64,000 nucleotides of DNA from JAKFDI01 sp036676235 (GCA_036676235.1 JAKFDI010000085.1:62001-126000); one strand, 5' to 3'. Counted from the first letter of the stretch, positions 38,466-48,176 are shown. The notes: generated by a model not told the origin, from the sequence alone. A program made the numbers and translations.

Positions 38466-40844
38466 ATGAGCGCACCCAAAAGCGAGGCCGGCCGGCCCGC
38501 CAGAGCCCCCGACGGGCGCGCCGCGTCGGGTTCGACCTTCGGCGCCTCGCTGCTGAAACTTGGATTGCGCGTGCTCGGCGTTGCCGCGGCCGCGGCCGTG
38601 GGTGGACTGATCGTCGGCGCCATCGCCCTGTCGGTCGCCTATCCGAACCTGCCCGCCATCAGCGGTCTCACCGACTACCGCCCGAAGCTGCCGATGCGCA
38701 TCTTCTCGTCCGACGGCGTGCTGATCGGCGAGTTCGGCGAAGAGCGCCGGCATTTCACACCGATCTCCGAGATTCCGAAGGTGATGCAGAACGCCGTGCT
38801 CGCCATCGAAGACGCACGCTTCTACGAGCACAGCGGCGTCGACTATCTCGGCATCATTCGCGCGGGTCTGGCCAATCTTGGCGAATCGGCGCGGGCGCAG
38901 GGTGCATCCACCATCACGATGCAGGTGGCGCGCAACTTCTATCTGTCGTCGGCCAAGACCTTCACCCGCAAGATCTACGAGGTGCTGCTGGCACTGAAGA
39001 TCGAGAGTCAGCTCTCGAAGGCGCAGATCCTCGAGATCTACATGAACCAGATCTACCTCGGCCAGCGCGCCTACGGTTTCGCGTCCGCCAGCGAGATCTA
39101 TTTCGGCAAGCCGCTGAAAGACATCACGATTGCCGAAGCGGCCATGCTGGCCGGATTGCCGAAGGCGCCTTCGGCCTACAACCCGATCGCCAACCGCAAG
39201 CGCGCGACGATTCGCCAGCTGTACATCATCGACCGCATGCTGGAGAACGGCTTCATCACGCCGGAACAGCATGAGCTGGCGCGAACCCAGAAGCTGCGCT
39301 ACCGCACGCCGACCGAAGTCGCGGTGCACGCCGAACACGTGGCCGAAACGGCGCGCCAGCTCATCTTCAGCCAGTACGGGGAAGAGTCGTACACGCGCGG
39401 GCTCAACGTGTACGTGACCATCGATTCCGCCGACCAGGAGGTGGCCTACCGTGCCCTGCGCCGCGGCATCCTCGACTACGAGCGCCGCCAGTTCTATCGC
39501 GGCCCCGAGGCGTATCTGGAACTGCCGACCAAGCCGCAGGAGATCGACGTCGTGATCGCCGAAGCACTGGCCGAACATCCCGCCAACGACGAGCTCGAGG
39601 CTGCCGTGGCGCTCGAAGCGAGCCCGAAGAAGGTGGTGGCCGTGCTGCAGAACGGAGAGTCGATCACCATCACGGGCGACGGGCTGAAGCCGGCCGCTTC
39701 CGGCCTCTCGCCGAAGGCGAACCCGAAGAAGGAAATCCGTCGCGGGGCGGTGATCCGCGTGATCAAGGGGGCGAAGGGCGACTGGACCATCACTCAACTG
39801 CCGGAAGTGGAAGGCGCATTCGTCGCCATGGATCCGCGCACCGGCGCGATCCGGGCGATGGTCGGCGGGTTCGACTACGCCAAGAACAAGTTCAACCACG
39901 TCACGCAGGCCTGGCGCCAGCCGGGTTCGAGCTTCAAGCCCTTCATCTATTCCGCCGCGCTCGAGAAGGGCTTCACGCCCGCGACGGTGATCAACGACGC
40001 GCCGCTGTTCTTCGACGCCGGCGCCACCGGCAGCCAGCCCTGGGAGCCGAAGAACTACGACGGCACCTTCGACGGGCCGATGTCGCTAAGGCGGGGCCTC
40101 GCGAAGTCGAAGAACATGATTTCGATCCGTCTGCTCCAGTCGATCGGACCCGAGTACGCGCAGCAGTGGATCGGCCGCTTCGGCTTCGAGCCCGAGAAGC
40201 ACCCGGCCTTCCTCACCATGGCGCTCGGCGCCGGGTCGGTGACGCCGCTGCAGATGGTGTCGGCTTATTCGGTGTTCGCCAACGGCGGGCACCGGGTCAA
40301 TCCGGTGCTGATCGCCAAGCTCACCGATGCCAACGGCCGGGTGCTCAGCGATCCGAAGCAGCCGCCGCTCGATGAATCGACGCGCACCATCGACGCACGC
40401 AATGCGTTCGTCATGTCGAGTCTGCTGCAGGAAGTTGCGCGCTCGGGCACCGCTGCGCGCGCGCAGCGAGAGCTCAAGCGGCCCGACATCTTCGGCAAGA
40501 CCGGCACGACCAACGATTCGCTCGACGCCTGGTTCGCCGGCTACCAGCCGACCATCGCCGCTGTGGTGTGGATGGGCTACGACACGCCGCGCAAGCTCGG
40601 CAGCCGCGAAACCGGCGGCGGGCTTTCGCTGCCGGTCTGGATCGACTTCATGGAACATGCCCTGAAGGGCGTGCCGGTGGCGGAACTCACCCCGCCGCCC
40701 GGTGTCACGCAGGTCAACGGCGAGTGGTACTACGACGAATACGCCAGCGGCAGCGGCGTCAGCAGCCTGGGCTTGGAGGAGCCGCCGGCCAACGCGCCGG
40801 GCGAAGAAGAGCGCAAGGGCATCCTCGATCTCTTCAGGCGCTGA
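38466..40844 (+). CDS. mrcA: Penicillin-binding protein 1A (class A transglycosylase/transpeptidase)
   Basis: The 792-residue bifunctional enzyme builds and cross-links peptidoglycan. After a short cytoplasmic tail and one transmembrane helix (about 40-65) comes the glycosyltransferase domain, with Glu115 in EDARFYEHSG and the GASTITMQVARN motif. The transpeptidase domain has the active Ser488 in SxxK (S488-K491), SKN at 548-550 and KTG at 678-680. A PBP1A-type OB insert lies between them. The ATG at 38466 has GGAG 5 bp upstream. Placement opposite the pilM operon is common in beta- and gammaproteobacteria. Confidence 0.96.
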   Translation: MSAPKSEAGRPARAPDGRAASGSTFGASLLKLGLRVLGVAAAAAVGGLIVGAIALSVAYPNLPAISGLTDYRPKLPMRIFSSDGVLIGEFGEERRHFTPISEIPKVMQNAVLAIEDARFYEHSGVDYLGIIRAGLANLGESARAQGASTITMQVARNFYLSSAKTFTRKIYEVLLALKIESQLSKAQILEIYMNQIYLGQRAYGFASASEIYFGKPLKDITIAEAAMLAGLPKAPSAYNPIANRKRATIRQLYIIDRMLENGFITPEQHELARTQKLRYRTPTEVAVHAEHVAETARQLIFSQYGEESYTRGLNVYVTIDSADQEVAYRALRRGILDYERRQFYRGPEAYLELPTKPQEIDVVIAEALAEHPANDELEAAVALEASPKKVVAVLQNGESITITGDGLKPAASGLSPKANPKKEIRRGAVIRVIKGAKGDWTITQLPEVEGAFVAMDPRTGAIRAMVGGFDYAKNKFNHVTQAWRQPGSSFKPFIYSAALEKGFTPATVINDAPLFFDAGATGSQPWEPKNYDGTFDGPMSLRRGLAKSKNMISIRLLQSIGPEYAQQWIGRFGFEPEKHPAFLTMALGAGSVTPLQMVSAYSVFANGGHRVNPVLIAKLTDANGRVLSDPKQPPLDESTRTIDARNAFVMSSLLQEVARSGTAARAQRELKRPDIFGKTGTTNDSLDAWFAGYQPTIAAVVWMGYDTPRKLGSRETGGGLSLPVWIDFMEHALKGVPVAELTPPPGVTQVNGEWYYDEYASGSGVSSLGLEEPPANAPGEEERKGILDLFRR

Positions 40845-41210
40845 TCAGGGCGGCGGCGGCTCGAACCTGAGTGCCACGCCGGCCTGTTCGCTGGCGCAGG
40901 CCGACAGCACATCGAAGAGGCTGCGGCCGTCTCGCGTGTCCAGCCACTGCCCGTTGCGATACTTGTAGTGGTAGCCGCCCGCACGCGCAGCCAGCCACAG
41001 TTCGTGCAATGGCGGCTGGGTATTGAGAACGATCTTGCTGCCATTGGGAAACCCGAGTTCGAGCATCCCGCCGGTGCGCTGGGTATCGATGTCCACCACG
41101 TCCTGCTGCAGCCACCGGTCCGCGGCCGCCTCCACCGCGGCCAGCACGGCGGCAGTGCGGGTGAGGTACTCGCGGTCGGTCAGGGGCGTTTCGTCGGGAG
41201 CAGATGTCAT
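40845..41210 (-). CDS. cyaY: Frataxin-like protein CyaY
   Basis: The 121-residue protein is a bacterial frataxin, which binds iron and modulates Fe-S cluster assembly with IscS. Family features are the acidic N-terminal helix, GGMLELGFPNGSKIVLNTQPPLHELWLAARAGGYHY and the W-L-D-T end strand. Its stop abuts the PBP gene's stop (convergent, no gap), and its start lies only 16 bp from the divergent lptM start. Confidence 0.95.
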   Translation of the reverse strand: MTSAPDETPLTDREYLTRTAAVLAAVEAAADRWLQQDVVDIDTQRTGGMLELGFPNGSKIVLNTQPPLHELWLAARAGGYHYKYRNGQWLDTRDGRSLFDVLSACASEQAGVALRFEPPPP

Positions 41211-41226
41211 GAGGAGCGAGGAAGCG

Positions 41227-41391
41227 ATGTTTCAGCGGGCAGGAAGTCTAGTCTCGCCACGGGTGCCAACGCTGGCGGTGATCCTTTTGGCGATGAGCCT
41301 GGGCGCCTTGTCCGCCTGCGGGCAGAAAGGACCGCTCACGCTTGCGGCGCCGGCCCCGGCGGCATCAGCGGCGTCCGCACCGGCACGCTGA
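41227..41391 (+). CDS. lptM: LPS translocon maturation chaperone LptM
   Basis: The 54-residue lipoprotein has a signal sequence with lipobox LSAC (Cys31) and the family motif CGQKGPL directly after it, then a short Ala/Pro tail. LptM (formerly YifL) helps the LptD outer-membrane protein mature. The ATG at 41227 has AGGAAG just upstream. In many Burkholderiales this gene stands next to cyaY and before lysA; here lysA is absent and a convergent ABC operon starts 16 bp later. Confidence 0.88.
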   Translation: MFQRAGSLVSPRVPTLAVILLAMSLGALSACGQKGPLTLAAPAPAASAASAPAR

Positions 41392-41407
41392 GCCGAACGC
41401 GTGGCGC

Positions 41408-42409
41408 TCAGATCCGCCCTTCTTCCACCGCGTGACAGGCCACGCGCGTGCCCTCGACGGCCGTGAACATCGGCCGCTCGACCTTGCAGCGCGCATTGGC
41501 GTGGGGGCAGCGCGGATGGAACGAGCAGCCGCTCGGCGGGCTCAGCGGGTTCGGCACCTCGCCCTGCACCGGCGTGCGTGCGCGCCCGCTCATGCGAATG
41601 TCCGGAATCGCGTCGAGCAGCATGCGCGTGTACGGATGACGCGGGCGTGAGAACAGCTGCGCCTTGGCCGCGAGTTCGACGATGCGCCCGAGGTACATCA
41701 CCCCCACCTCGTCGCTCACGTGCCGCACGACGGCCAGGTTGTGCGAGATGAAGAGATAGGTCAGGCCCCGCTCGCGCTGCAGGTCCTTCATGATGTTGAG
41801 AACCTGCGCTTGCACCGAGACGTCGAGCGCCGAAGTCGGCTCGTCGCACACCAGGAACTCTGGCTGAGTGGCCAGCGCGCGCGCAATGGAGATGCGCTGG
41901 CGCTGGCCGCCGGAGAACTGGTGGGGAAACTTGGTCATGTCTGCGGCCGACAGTCCGACGGATCGAAGCAGCGCGGCCACGCGCTCCTGCAACTCGGCGC
42001 GCCCGGCGACAAGGCGGTGTTCGATCAGCGGCTCGGCAACGATGTCGAGCACCTTCCAGCGCGGGTTCAGGCTCGCGTACGGGTCCTGGAAGATCATCTG
42101 CATGCGCCGACGCAAGACGGCAGCCTGCGGTCCCGCGAGCGTCTCGCGGATATCTGCGCCTTCGAAGCGCACCCGCCCGCCGGACGGCGCATGCAGGCCA
42201 ACGAGCAAGCGCGCCACCGTGCTCTTGCCGCAGCCCGATTCGCCCACCAGCGCCAGCGTCTTGCCGGCATCGATGGAAAAGCTGACGCCGTCGACCGCAT
42301 GCACGAACTGGCGCGGCTTGCGCTCGACCACGCGGTTGAGCCAGGGCGCGGAGACGTCGAAGCGCCGCGACAGATCGGCCACTTCCAGCAAAGGCGCGGC
42401 AATGCTCAT
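41408..42409 (-). CDS. Peptide-type ABC transporter ATP-binding protein (DppF/OppF-like)
   Basis: The 333-residue ATPase has Walker A GESGCGKSTV (near residue 52), signature QFSGGQRQRISIARA, Walker B LVCDEPTSALDVS and the oligopeptide/dipeptide C-terminal region with CSFHPRCPHANARC, whose cysteines are typical of this subfamily. I chose the ATG at 42409, which overlaps the stop of the upstream ATPase gene. It is the last gene of the importer operon. Substrate class (peptide, nickel or other) cannot be fixed. Confidence 0.93.
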   Translation of the reverse strand: MSIAAPLLEVADLSRRFDVSAPWLNRVVERKPRQFVHAVDGVSFSIDAGKTLALVGESGCGKSTVARLLVGLHAPSGGRVRFEGADIRETLAGPQAAVLRRRMQMIFQDPYASLNPRWKVLDIVAEPLIEHRLVAGRAELQERVAALLRSVGLSAADMTKFPHQFSGGQRQRISIARALATQPEFLVCDEPTSALDVSVQAQVLNIMKDLQRERGLTYLFISHNLAVVRHVSDEVGVMYLGRIVELAAKAQLFSRPRHPYTRMLLDAIPDIRMSGRARTPVQGEVPNPLSPPSGCSFHPRCPHANARCKVERPMFTAVEGTRVACHAVEEGRI

Positions 42410-43389
42410 GCTGCAGCCCTCGGCGACTGATCGTGCAGCCAACAGGCCGCCCGCGTGGCGCCAGCGGCCAGCAATTCCGGCCGCTCTACCAGGCAACGAT
42501 CGAACACCCGCGGGCAGCGCGGGTTGAACGCGCAGCCGGCTGGGATGGCGTTGAGACGCGGCATGCTGCCGTCGATCTGCAGCAGGCGCTCGCGATCCCC
42601 ATCCATCGAGGGAATCGAGCCCATGAGACCCACGGTGTACGGATGCGCCGGGGCGTGGATCACGTCCTGCACCGGCCCGATCTCGGCCATGCGCCCGGCA
42701 TACATCACCGCCACCCGGTCGCAGGTCTCCGCGATCACGCCCATGTCATGGGTGATGAGCATCACCGCCGCGCCATGGTTCTTGCACAAGCCCTTGAGCA
42801 GCGAAATGATCTGTGCCTGGATCGACACATCCAGCGCCGTCGTGGGCTCGTCGGCGACGATGAGCTTGGGCTCCGCCGCGAGCGCCAGCGCGATCACGAC
42901 TCGCTGGCGCATGCCGCCGGAAAACTGATGCGGGTATTGATCGAGCCGCTGTTCGGCCGCCTGGATGCCGGTCTCCTCGAGCAGGCGAATGGCCCGCCGG
43001 CGCGCCTCGGCGTCGCTCACGTCCAGGTGCGCCTGGATCGTCTCGGTGATCTGACGGCCGATGGTGTAGAGCGGATTCAGCGAGGTCAGCGGGTCCTGAA
43101 AGATCGCGCCGATGCCCCGCCCGCGGATCCTGCGCATCTCGTGCGGCGGCAGGTTGTCGATGCGCCGGCCGTCGAAGCGGATCTCGCCGCCGGCCACACG
43201 GCCCGGCGCGTCGAGCAGGCCGATGATGGCCGAGCCGGTGAGCGACTTGCCGGCGCCCGACTCACCCACCACGCCGAGAATTTCGCCGGGCGCGATGTCG
43301 AACGATAGATCGTCCAGCGCCAGCAGCGTGCCGTGGCGCGTAGGGAACTCGACGCGGAGATGGTGGACTTCGAGCAGGGCATTCGTCAT
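42406..43389 (-). CDS. Peptide-type ABC transporter ATP-binding protein (DppD/OppD-like)
   Basis: The 327-residue ATPase has Walker A GESGAGKSLTG near residue 41, signature QFSGGMRQRVVIALA, Walker B LIVADEPTTALDVS, and the CAFNPRCPRVFDRC cysteine motif near the C-terminus. With the DppF-like protein it would form the ATPase heterodimer of the importer. It is 15 bp after the second permease gene. Confidence 0.93.
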   Translation of the reverse strand: MTNALLEVHHLRVEFPTRHGTLLALDDLSFDIAPGEILGVVGESGAGKSLTGSAIIGLLDAPGRVAGGEIRFDGRRIDNLPPHEMRRIRGRGIGAIFQDPLTSLNPLYTIGRQITETIQAHLDVSDAEARRRAIRLLEETGIQAAEQRLDQYPHQFSGGMRQRVVIALALAAEPKLIVADEPTTALDVSIQAQIISLLKGLCKNHGAAVMLITHDMGVIAETCDRVAVMYAGRMAEIGPVQDVIHAPAHPYTVGLMGSIPSMDGDRERLLQIDGSMPRLNAIPAGCAFNPRCPRVFDRCLVERPELLAAGATRAACWLHDQSPRAAA

Positions 43390-43404
43390 CGGCGATTCAG
43401 ACTC

Positions 43405-44391
43405 TCAGCGCAGGCGGGGGTTCAAGGCGTCGCGCAGCCAGTCGCCGAGCAGGTTCACGCTGAGCGCGATCATCACCAGCACGAGGCCCGGAAAGATGGT
43501 GATCCACCACTCGCCCGAGAAGAGAAAGTCGTTGCCGACACGGATGAGCGTCCCGAGCGACGGCGACGTGGGCGGCACGCCGACGCCGAGGAACGACAGC
43601 GTCGCTTCGGTGATGATGGCCGTGGCGACGTGGATGGTTGCCAGCACCAGCACCGGCCCGAGCACGTTGGGCAGCACGTGGCGGCGCATGATGCGCCAGT
43701 TCGACACGCCGATCACGCGCGCGGCCTGCACATATTCCTTGTTGCGCTCCACCATCGTGGAGCCGCGCACCGTGCGTGCGTACTGCACCCAGCCGGGCAG
43801 CGCGATGGCGATGATCAGCACGGCAAAGGCCAGCGTGGTGTGCGCATTCGGGAACAGCGCTCGGCCCACGCCGTCGATCAGCAGCGCGATCAGGATGGAC
43901 GGAAACGACAGCATCACGTCGCACACGCGCATGATGAAGGCATCGGTCTTGCCGCCGACGAAGCCCGACAGCAGCCCCAGCCCCACGCCGACCACCACCG
44001 ACAACAGCACCGAAGCCAGCCCGACGAAGAGCGAAATGCGCGCGCCGAAGATCAGCGCCGAGAGGATGTCGCGACCCTGGTCGTCAGTGCCGAGCAGGTA
44101 GGTAATGCGGCCCTCCTCCGCCCACGCCGGCGGCAGGCGCGAATCGGCCAGCTCGAGCGTGGCGAGATCCTGCGTGTCGTGCGGCGCCACCACGTTGGCG
44201 AACAGCGCGCAGAACACGAAGACGAACGCCAGGAGCGCTGCCGCCATCGCCACCGGCGACCGTGTGAAGCTGTGCCACACGTCGCCTGCGAAGAAACGGC
44301 CGAGCGCGCCGGGGCCGCGCTCGGCAGAGACCGTGGCGACGGCAGTGTCCGGCGCGCCGCCCGATGCCTCACTCACTTCACTGTGACCCAC
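43405..44391 (-). CDS. Peptide-type ABC transporter permease (DppC/OppC-like)
   Basis: The 328-residue protein has a cytoplasmic N-terminus, about six transmembrane segments and the EAA-loop region EYVQAARVIGVSNWRIMRRHVLPN that touches the ATPases. Start is a GTG at 44391, which lies inside the end of the substrate-binding protein gene (19-bp overlap); a GTG five codons further in is also possible. It pairs with the DppB-like permease encoded upstream of the binding protein. Confidence 0.92.
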   Translation of the reverse strand: MGHSEVSEASGGAPDTAVATVSAERGPGALGRFFAGDVWHSFTRSPVAMAAALLAFVFVFCALFANVVAPHDTQDLATLELADSRLPPAWAEEGRITYLLGTDDQGRDILSALIFGARISLFVGLASVLLSVVVGVGLGLLSGFVGGKTDAFIMRVCDVMLSFPSILIALLIDGVGRALFPNAHTTLAFAVLIIAIALPGWVQYARTVRGSTMVERNKEYVQAARVIGVSNWRIMRRHVLPNVLGPVLVLATIHVATAIITEATLSFLGVGVPPTSPSLGTLIRVGNDFLFSGEWWITIFPGLVLVMIALSVNLLGDWLRDALNPRLR

Positions 44392-45950
44392 TTGAAGAAC
44401 ATGCGGTTGTCCGGCAGTTGGGTGAGGGTCACGCCTTTGCGCACCGCCCAGGCCAGCGCCTGCTGGTGCAGCGGGATGTGGCCCACGTCGTCCTGGTGGA
44501 TCTTGAAGGCTTCGCGGATATAGGCGTTGCGCTTGGCATCGTCGGTCTCGGATTGAATCTTCAGCGTCAGCTCATCGAGCTTCGGGTTGCTGTAGGCACC
44601 GAGGTTGAACTGGCCCTGGCCCTTGTCGGTGGGCGTGGCCATCAGATTGGTCAGGGCGTCGTGCGCGTCGGTCGTGCTGGGCGTCCAGCCAAGCAGGTAG
44701 AAGCTCGTGTCGCGCCGCAGGATCTTCGGGAAGTAGCTGACCTTGGTTTCCGTCTGCAGATTCACCTTCACGCCAATGCGCGCCAGGTTCGCCGCCACAG
44801 CCTGGCAGATCGGCCCGTCGTTGACGTAGCGGTCATTCGGGCAGTTCATGCCGACCTCGAAGCCGTTCGGATAGCCCGCCTCCGCCAGCAGCTTCTTCGC
44901 CGCGTCCGGGTCGTAGGGCAGGCGCTTGTTCATGTCTTCCTGAAAACCACGCACGCCGGGACCCACCATCAGCGCGGTCGGCGTGGAGGCGTTGCGCATG
45001 ACGCGCGACTTGATCGAGTTGATGTCGATGGCCTGGTAGAAGGCCTGGCGAACGCGCTTGTCCTTGAACGGGTTCTTGCCCTTCACGCTGCTCGACAGCA
45101 GTTCGTCGCGGCGCTGGTCCATGCCGAGGAAGATGGTGCGCAACTCCGGTCCCTGCAGCACGTCGAATTTGCCCGAGCTCTTGATGCGCTCCACGTCCTG
45201 CAGCGGCACCGGCTCCATCACGTCGATCTCGCCGGACAGCAGCGCGGCCACACGGGTGGCGTCGTTGCCGATGGGCGTGAACACGACTTCATCGACGTTG
45301 CTCTCGACCTTGTCCCAGTAGTTCAGGTTGCGCACGATCACCGTGCGAGTCGAAGGCTGCCGCTCTTTCAGCCGAAAAGGACCGGTGCCGTTGGCCCTGA
45401 AGCTGGCGGCGTTCTCGATGCCCTTGCGGCGATCGACCGGCTGCTCGGCCTTGTTCTCTTCGCACCACTTCTTGCTCAGCATGAACACGCTGGTCAGCAC
45501 GTCCGGCAGGATGGGAAACGGTGTCACGGTCTCGATCTCGACCGTGAAGTCGTCGATCTTGCGCACCTCCTTGAACGAGGAGGTGTAGCCCTTCATGTCG
45601 GAGCCTTCACCGGCCGCACGCTTGAAGCTGAACACCACATCGTCGGCCGTGAACGGCGTGCCGTCGTGAAACTTCACGCCGCGGCGCAAGTCGAAACGCC
45701 ACACCGTCGGGCTCTTCTGCGCCCACTTGGTCGCGAGGGCGGGCACGATGCCCATCTTCTTGTCGCGCCCCACCAGTGGCTCGTAGACGCTGCCTGTAAA
45801 GCTGATCTGCAGCGTCTCGTTGAGCGAGTGCGGGTCCATCGACTGCACGTCGCCCACGTTCGCCACCCGCAGGGTGACGGCGTGCGCCGTTCCGAGCGCC
45901 ATCGCAAGCGCCGCCACAACCATCGCCGACTTGAATTTCCTGGTGTTCAT
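44373..45950 (-). CDS. ABC transporter periplasmic substrate-binding protein (SBP_bac_5)
   Basis: The 525-residue protein has a signal peptide cut after about Ala24 (GTAHA) and the full SBP_bac_5 domain, with VWRFDLRRGVKFHDGTPFTADDVVFSF near residue 83. It binds a peptide or similar solute in the periplasm for the importer. It lies between the two permease genes, an unusual order, 56 bp after the DppB-like gene. Ligand cannot be inferred. Confidence 0.93.
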   Translation of the reverse strand: MNTRKFKSAMVVAALAMALGTAHAVTLRVANVGDVQSMDPHSLNETLQISFTGSVYEPLVGRDKKMGIVPALATKWAQKSPTVWRFDLRRGVKFHDGTPFTADDVVFSFKRAAGEGSDMKGYTSSFKEVRKIDDFTVEIETVTPFPILPDVLTSVFMLSKKWCEENKAEQPVDRRKGIENAASFRANGTGPFRLKERQPSTRTVIVRNLNYWDKVESNVDEVVFTPIGNDATRVAALLSGEIDVMEPVPLQDVERIKSSGKFDVLQGPELRTIFLGMDQRRDELLSSSVKGKNPFKDKRVRQAFYQAIDINSIKSRVMRNASTPTALMVGPGVRGFQEDMNKRLPYDPDAAKKLLAEAGYPNGFEVGMNCPNDRYVNDGPICQAVAANLARIGVKVNLQTETKVSYFPKILRRDTSFYLLGWTPSTTDAHDALTNLMATPTDKGQGQFNLGAYSNPKLDELTLKIQSETDDAKRNAYIREAFKIHQDDVGHIPLHQQALAWAVRKGVTLTQLPDNRMFFKWVTVK

Positions 45951-46006
45951 CGCTTCGTTCCTCGTCGTGAGTGATTCTGTTGAGGGAAGGGGGACCGGCG
46001 TCGCCG

Positions 46007-46990
46007 CTAGTGCGCGCCGCCGGGTCTTTCGATGCGCAGTCGCGGGTCGACCGCGACATACAGCAGATCAACCACCAGATTGATCAGCACAAAGATCAGC
46101 GCAATGAGGCAGAGGTACGCGGCCATCACCGGGATGTCGGCGAAAGTGACTGCCTGGATGAAGAGCAGCCCCATGCCCGGCCACTGGAACACCGTCTCGG
46201 TGATGATGGCGAACGCGATCAGCGACCCGAGTTGCAGACCGGTGATGGTGATCACCGGCACCAGCGTGTTCTTCAACGCATGGCCGAAATGCACCGCGCG
46301 GTCGGACAGGCCGCGCGCCCGCGCGAACTTGATGTAGTCGGTGCGCAGCACCTCGAGCATTTCGGACCGAACGAGCCGCATGATCAGCGTGAGTTGAAAG
46401 ATGGCAAGCGTGATCGACGGCAGGATGAGGTGCTTCCAACCGTCGACGCTCAGCATGCCGGTGGTCCAGAAACCGAGTGTTTCAACCTCGCCGCGCCCGA
46501 AGCTTGGCAGCCACTTCAGCATCACAGCGAACACCAGGATCAGCAGTATGCCGATCAGGAACGTGGGCAGCGAGACGCCGAGCAGCGACACCATCATGAG
46601 CAATTGCGACATGAACGTGCCGCGGCGCAGGGCGGCATAGACGCCCATCGGCACGCCCACCACCAGTGCCAGGACAGCAGCCACAAGCGACAACTCCACC
46701 GTGGCCGGAAGCCGCTCGGCGATGAGCGCCGACACTCGCCGCCCCTGCCGCAGGCTGAGCCCGAACTCGCCCTGCACTGCATTGCCCACGAAATGGGCGA
46801 ACTGCACGAAGAATGGCCTGTCCAGGCCCAGGTCGGCGCGAAGCTGTTCACGTTGCTCCGGCGTGGCGTCCTGGCCCAGCAGGTTGGTGACGGGATCGCC
46901 CACATGCTGGAAAAGCATGAACGCGATGAACGCGACGACGAGCATCACGACCACGGCCTGGGCGAGACGGCGAAGGATAAAGATCAACAT
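46007..46990 (-). CDS. Peptide-type ABC transporter permease (DppB/OppB-like)
   Basis: The 327-residue protein starts with the typical FILRRLAQAVVVMLVVAFIAF helix, then has a long periplasmic loop and about five more helices, with the EAA region DYIKFARARGLSDRAVHFGHALKNTLVPV. It is the first gene of the importer operon on the minus strand. Upstream is the porin gene, separated by a strong terminator. Confidence 0.93.
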   Translation of the reverse strand: MLIFILRRLAQAVVVMLVVAFIAFMLFQHVGDPVTNLLGQDATPEQREQLRADLGLDRPFFVQFAHFVGNAVQGEFGLSLRQGRRVSALIAERLPATVELSLVAAVLALVVGVPMGVYAALRRGTFMSQLLMMVSLLGVSLPTFLIGILLILVFAVMLKWLPSFGRGEVETLGFWTTGMLSVDGWKHLILPSITLAIFQLTLIMRLVRSEMLEVLRTDYIKFARARGLSDRAVHFGHALKNTLVPVITITGLQLGSLIAFAIITETVFQWPGMGLLFIQAVTFADIPVMAAYLCLIALIFVLINLVVDLLYVAVDPRLRIERPGGAH

Positions 46991-47167
46991 CAGGCAGGCC
47001 GATTTCGCTCAGCGCGGATTGCGGTTTCCCATTAAGCGGCGAACGTTTCGAACGACGGTGACGCCAAGCCGCCATGACATCAAAGTGTGTGCTCCGCGTC
47101 AAAGGGGAATGTCCTGAGCACGTGAACCATGGCGATGTGCGTCAAGCTTTGCCGAATGGTGCGCGGA

Positions 47168-47195
47168 CAAAAAAAGGCCACCCGAGGGTGGCCTT
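47168..47195 (-). terminator. Rho-independent terminator after the porin gene
   Basis: On the minus strand, stem AAGGCCACCC/GGGTGGCCTT (47174-47195) is followed by a run of seven or more T (47168-47175). It lies 40 bp beyond the porin stop and separates the porin from the ABC importer operon. Confidence 0.92.
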
Positions 47196-47234
47196 CGAAC
47201 CGATGCGAACTCGCCCGAGAGCGAGTTCGGATCA

Positions 47235-48176
47235 TCAGAACGTGTGCTTGATGCCGAAGTCGTAGCCGCTCTCTTCGTCCGAAGCGTCGGTGCGCGTGCC
47301 GCTGTCATGCGCGAAGTTCGCGTAGACCGTCGTGCGCTTGGACAGCGGGTAGAAGTAGCCGATGCCAGCCTGCTTGCTGTACTTCACGTCGGCAATCTTC
47401 AACTGACCATAGCTTGCACGCAGTTCGCCGCCGGCGATCGGAGCGGTCGCGGTCAGCAGGAAGCTCTTGTGCTTGACGTTGGCCAGTTCGCCGTTACCAA
47501 TCAAGGCACCCAGCTTGACCATGCCCAGGTCGTAGGCACCGTTCAAGGTCATCCAGTGGGTGTCGTCGATCGAGCGCTTCTCGTAACCGAAACCAGCGGT
47601 CAGCGGGCCAGCCGCGTAACCGATACCCACGTTCCACGGATGATCCTCGGCAACGCCACCGACCGCGTTGGCATCAGCGTCGGAGATCTGCGCGCCAAAG
47701 CTGAAACCACTCATAGCGAAGTTGTAGGTCACCGAGCTGGCGTTCCGAACCGCTGCAATGCCACCGCCGGTCGCGAGACCGTTGTTCGCCACGGTGTCCC
47801 AACCCCACGGGTCAGCGCGCAGTTGGCTGGCCAAGAACGCAGTGGTGTAGGTACGGCCCAGCGAAACGCTGCCGAAACCACCGCGCAGACCAACGATGGA
47901 CGTCCCTTGCCAGAACGAATTCGGGTTCACCAGGTGGCCGTCAGCGGGCTTGAAGCGGTGCTCGAACAGGAAGTAGGCGCTCAGACCGCCACCGAGGTCT
48001 TCGGTGCCGCGGAAGCCCAGACGCGATTGAGCGCCTTGGCCCATGCGCTTGTTATCGCTGCCGATGTCCTTGCCGAGGTTCGCGTCGACGATACCGTAGA
48101 TGGTGACCGACGATTGAGCCGAAGCCATGCCAGCGAACGCGCCCAGAACTGCGAGAGCGAGAAGAGATTTTTTCAT
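47235..48176 (-). CDS. Outer-membrane porin (Gram-negative porin family)
   Basis: The 313-residue protein has a signal peptide cut after Ala20 (GMASA), the SSVTIYGIVDANLGKD first strand typical of Burkholderiales trimeric porins, the SRLGFRGTEDLGGGLSAYFLFEHRF stretch, and a terminal Phe (KHTF) for outer-membrane insertion. It forms a 16-strand barrel for small solutes; it is a little shorter than the usual 330-380 residues. GGAGA lies 8 bp upstream of the ATG. It is a single-gene unit ended by a strong terminator. Confidence 0.95.
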   Translation of the reverse strand: MKKSLLALAVLGAFAGMASAQSSVTIYGIVDANLGKDIGSDNKRMGQGAQSRLGFRGTEDLGGGLSAYFLFEHRFKPADGHLVNPNSFWQGTSIVGLRGGFGSVSLGRTYTTAFLASQLRADPWGWDTVANNGLATGGGIAAVRNASSVTYNFAMSGFSFGAQISDADANAVGGVAEDHPWNVGIGYAAGPLTAGFGYEKRSIDDTHWMTLNGAYDLGMVKLGALIGNGELANVKHKSFLLTATAPIAGGELRASYGQLKIADVKYSKQAGIGYFYPLSKRTTVYANFAHDSGTRTDASDEESGYDFGIKHTF

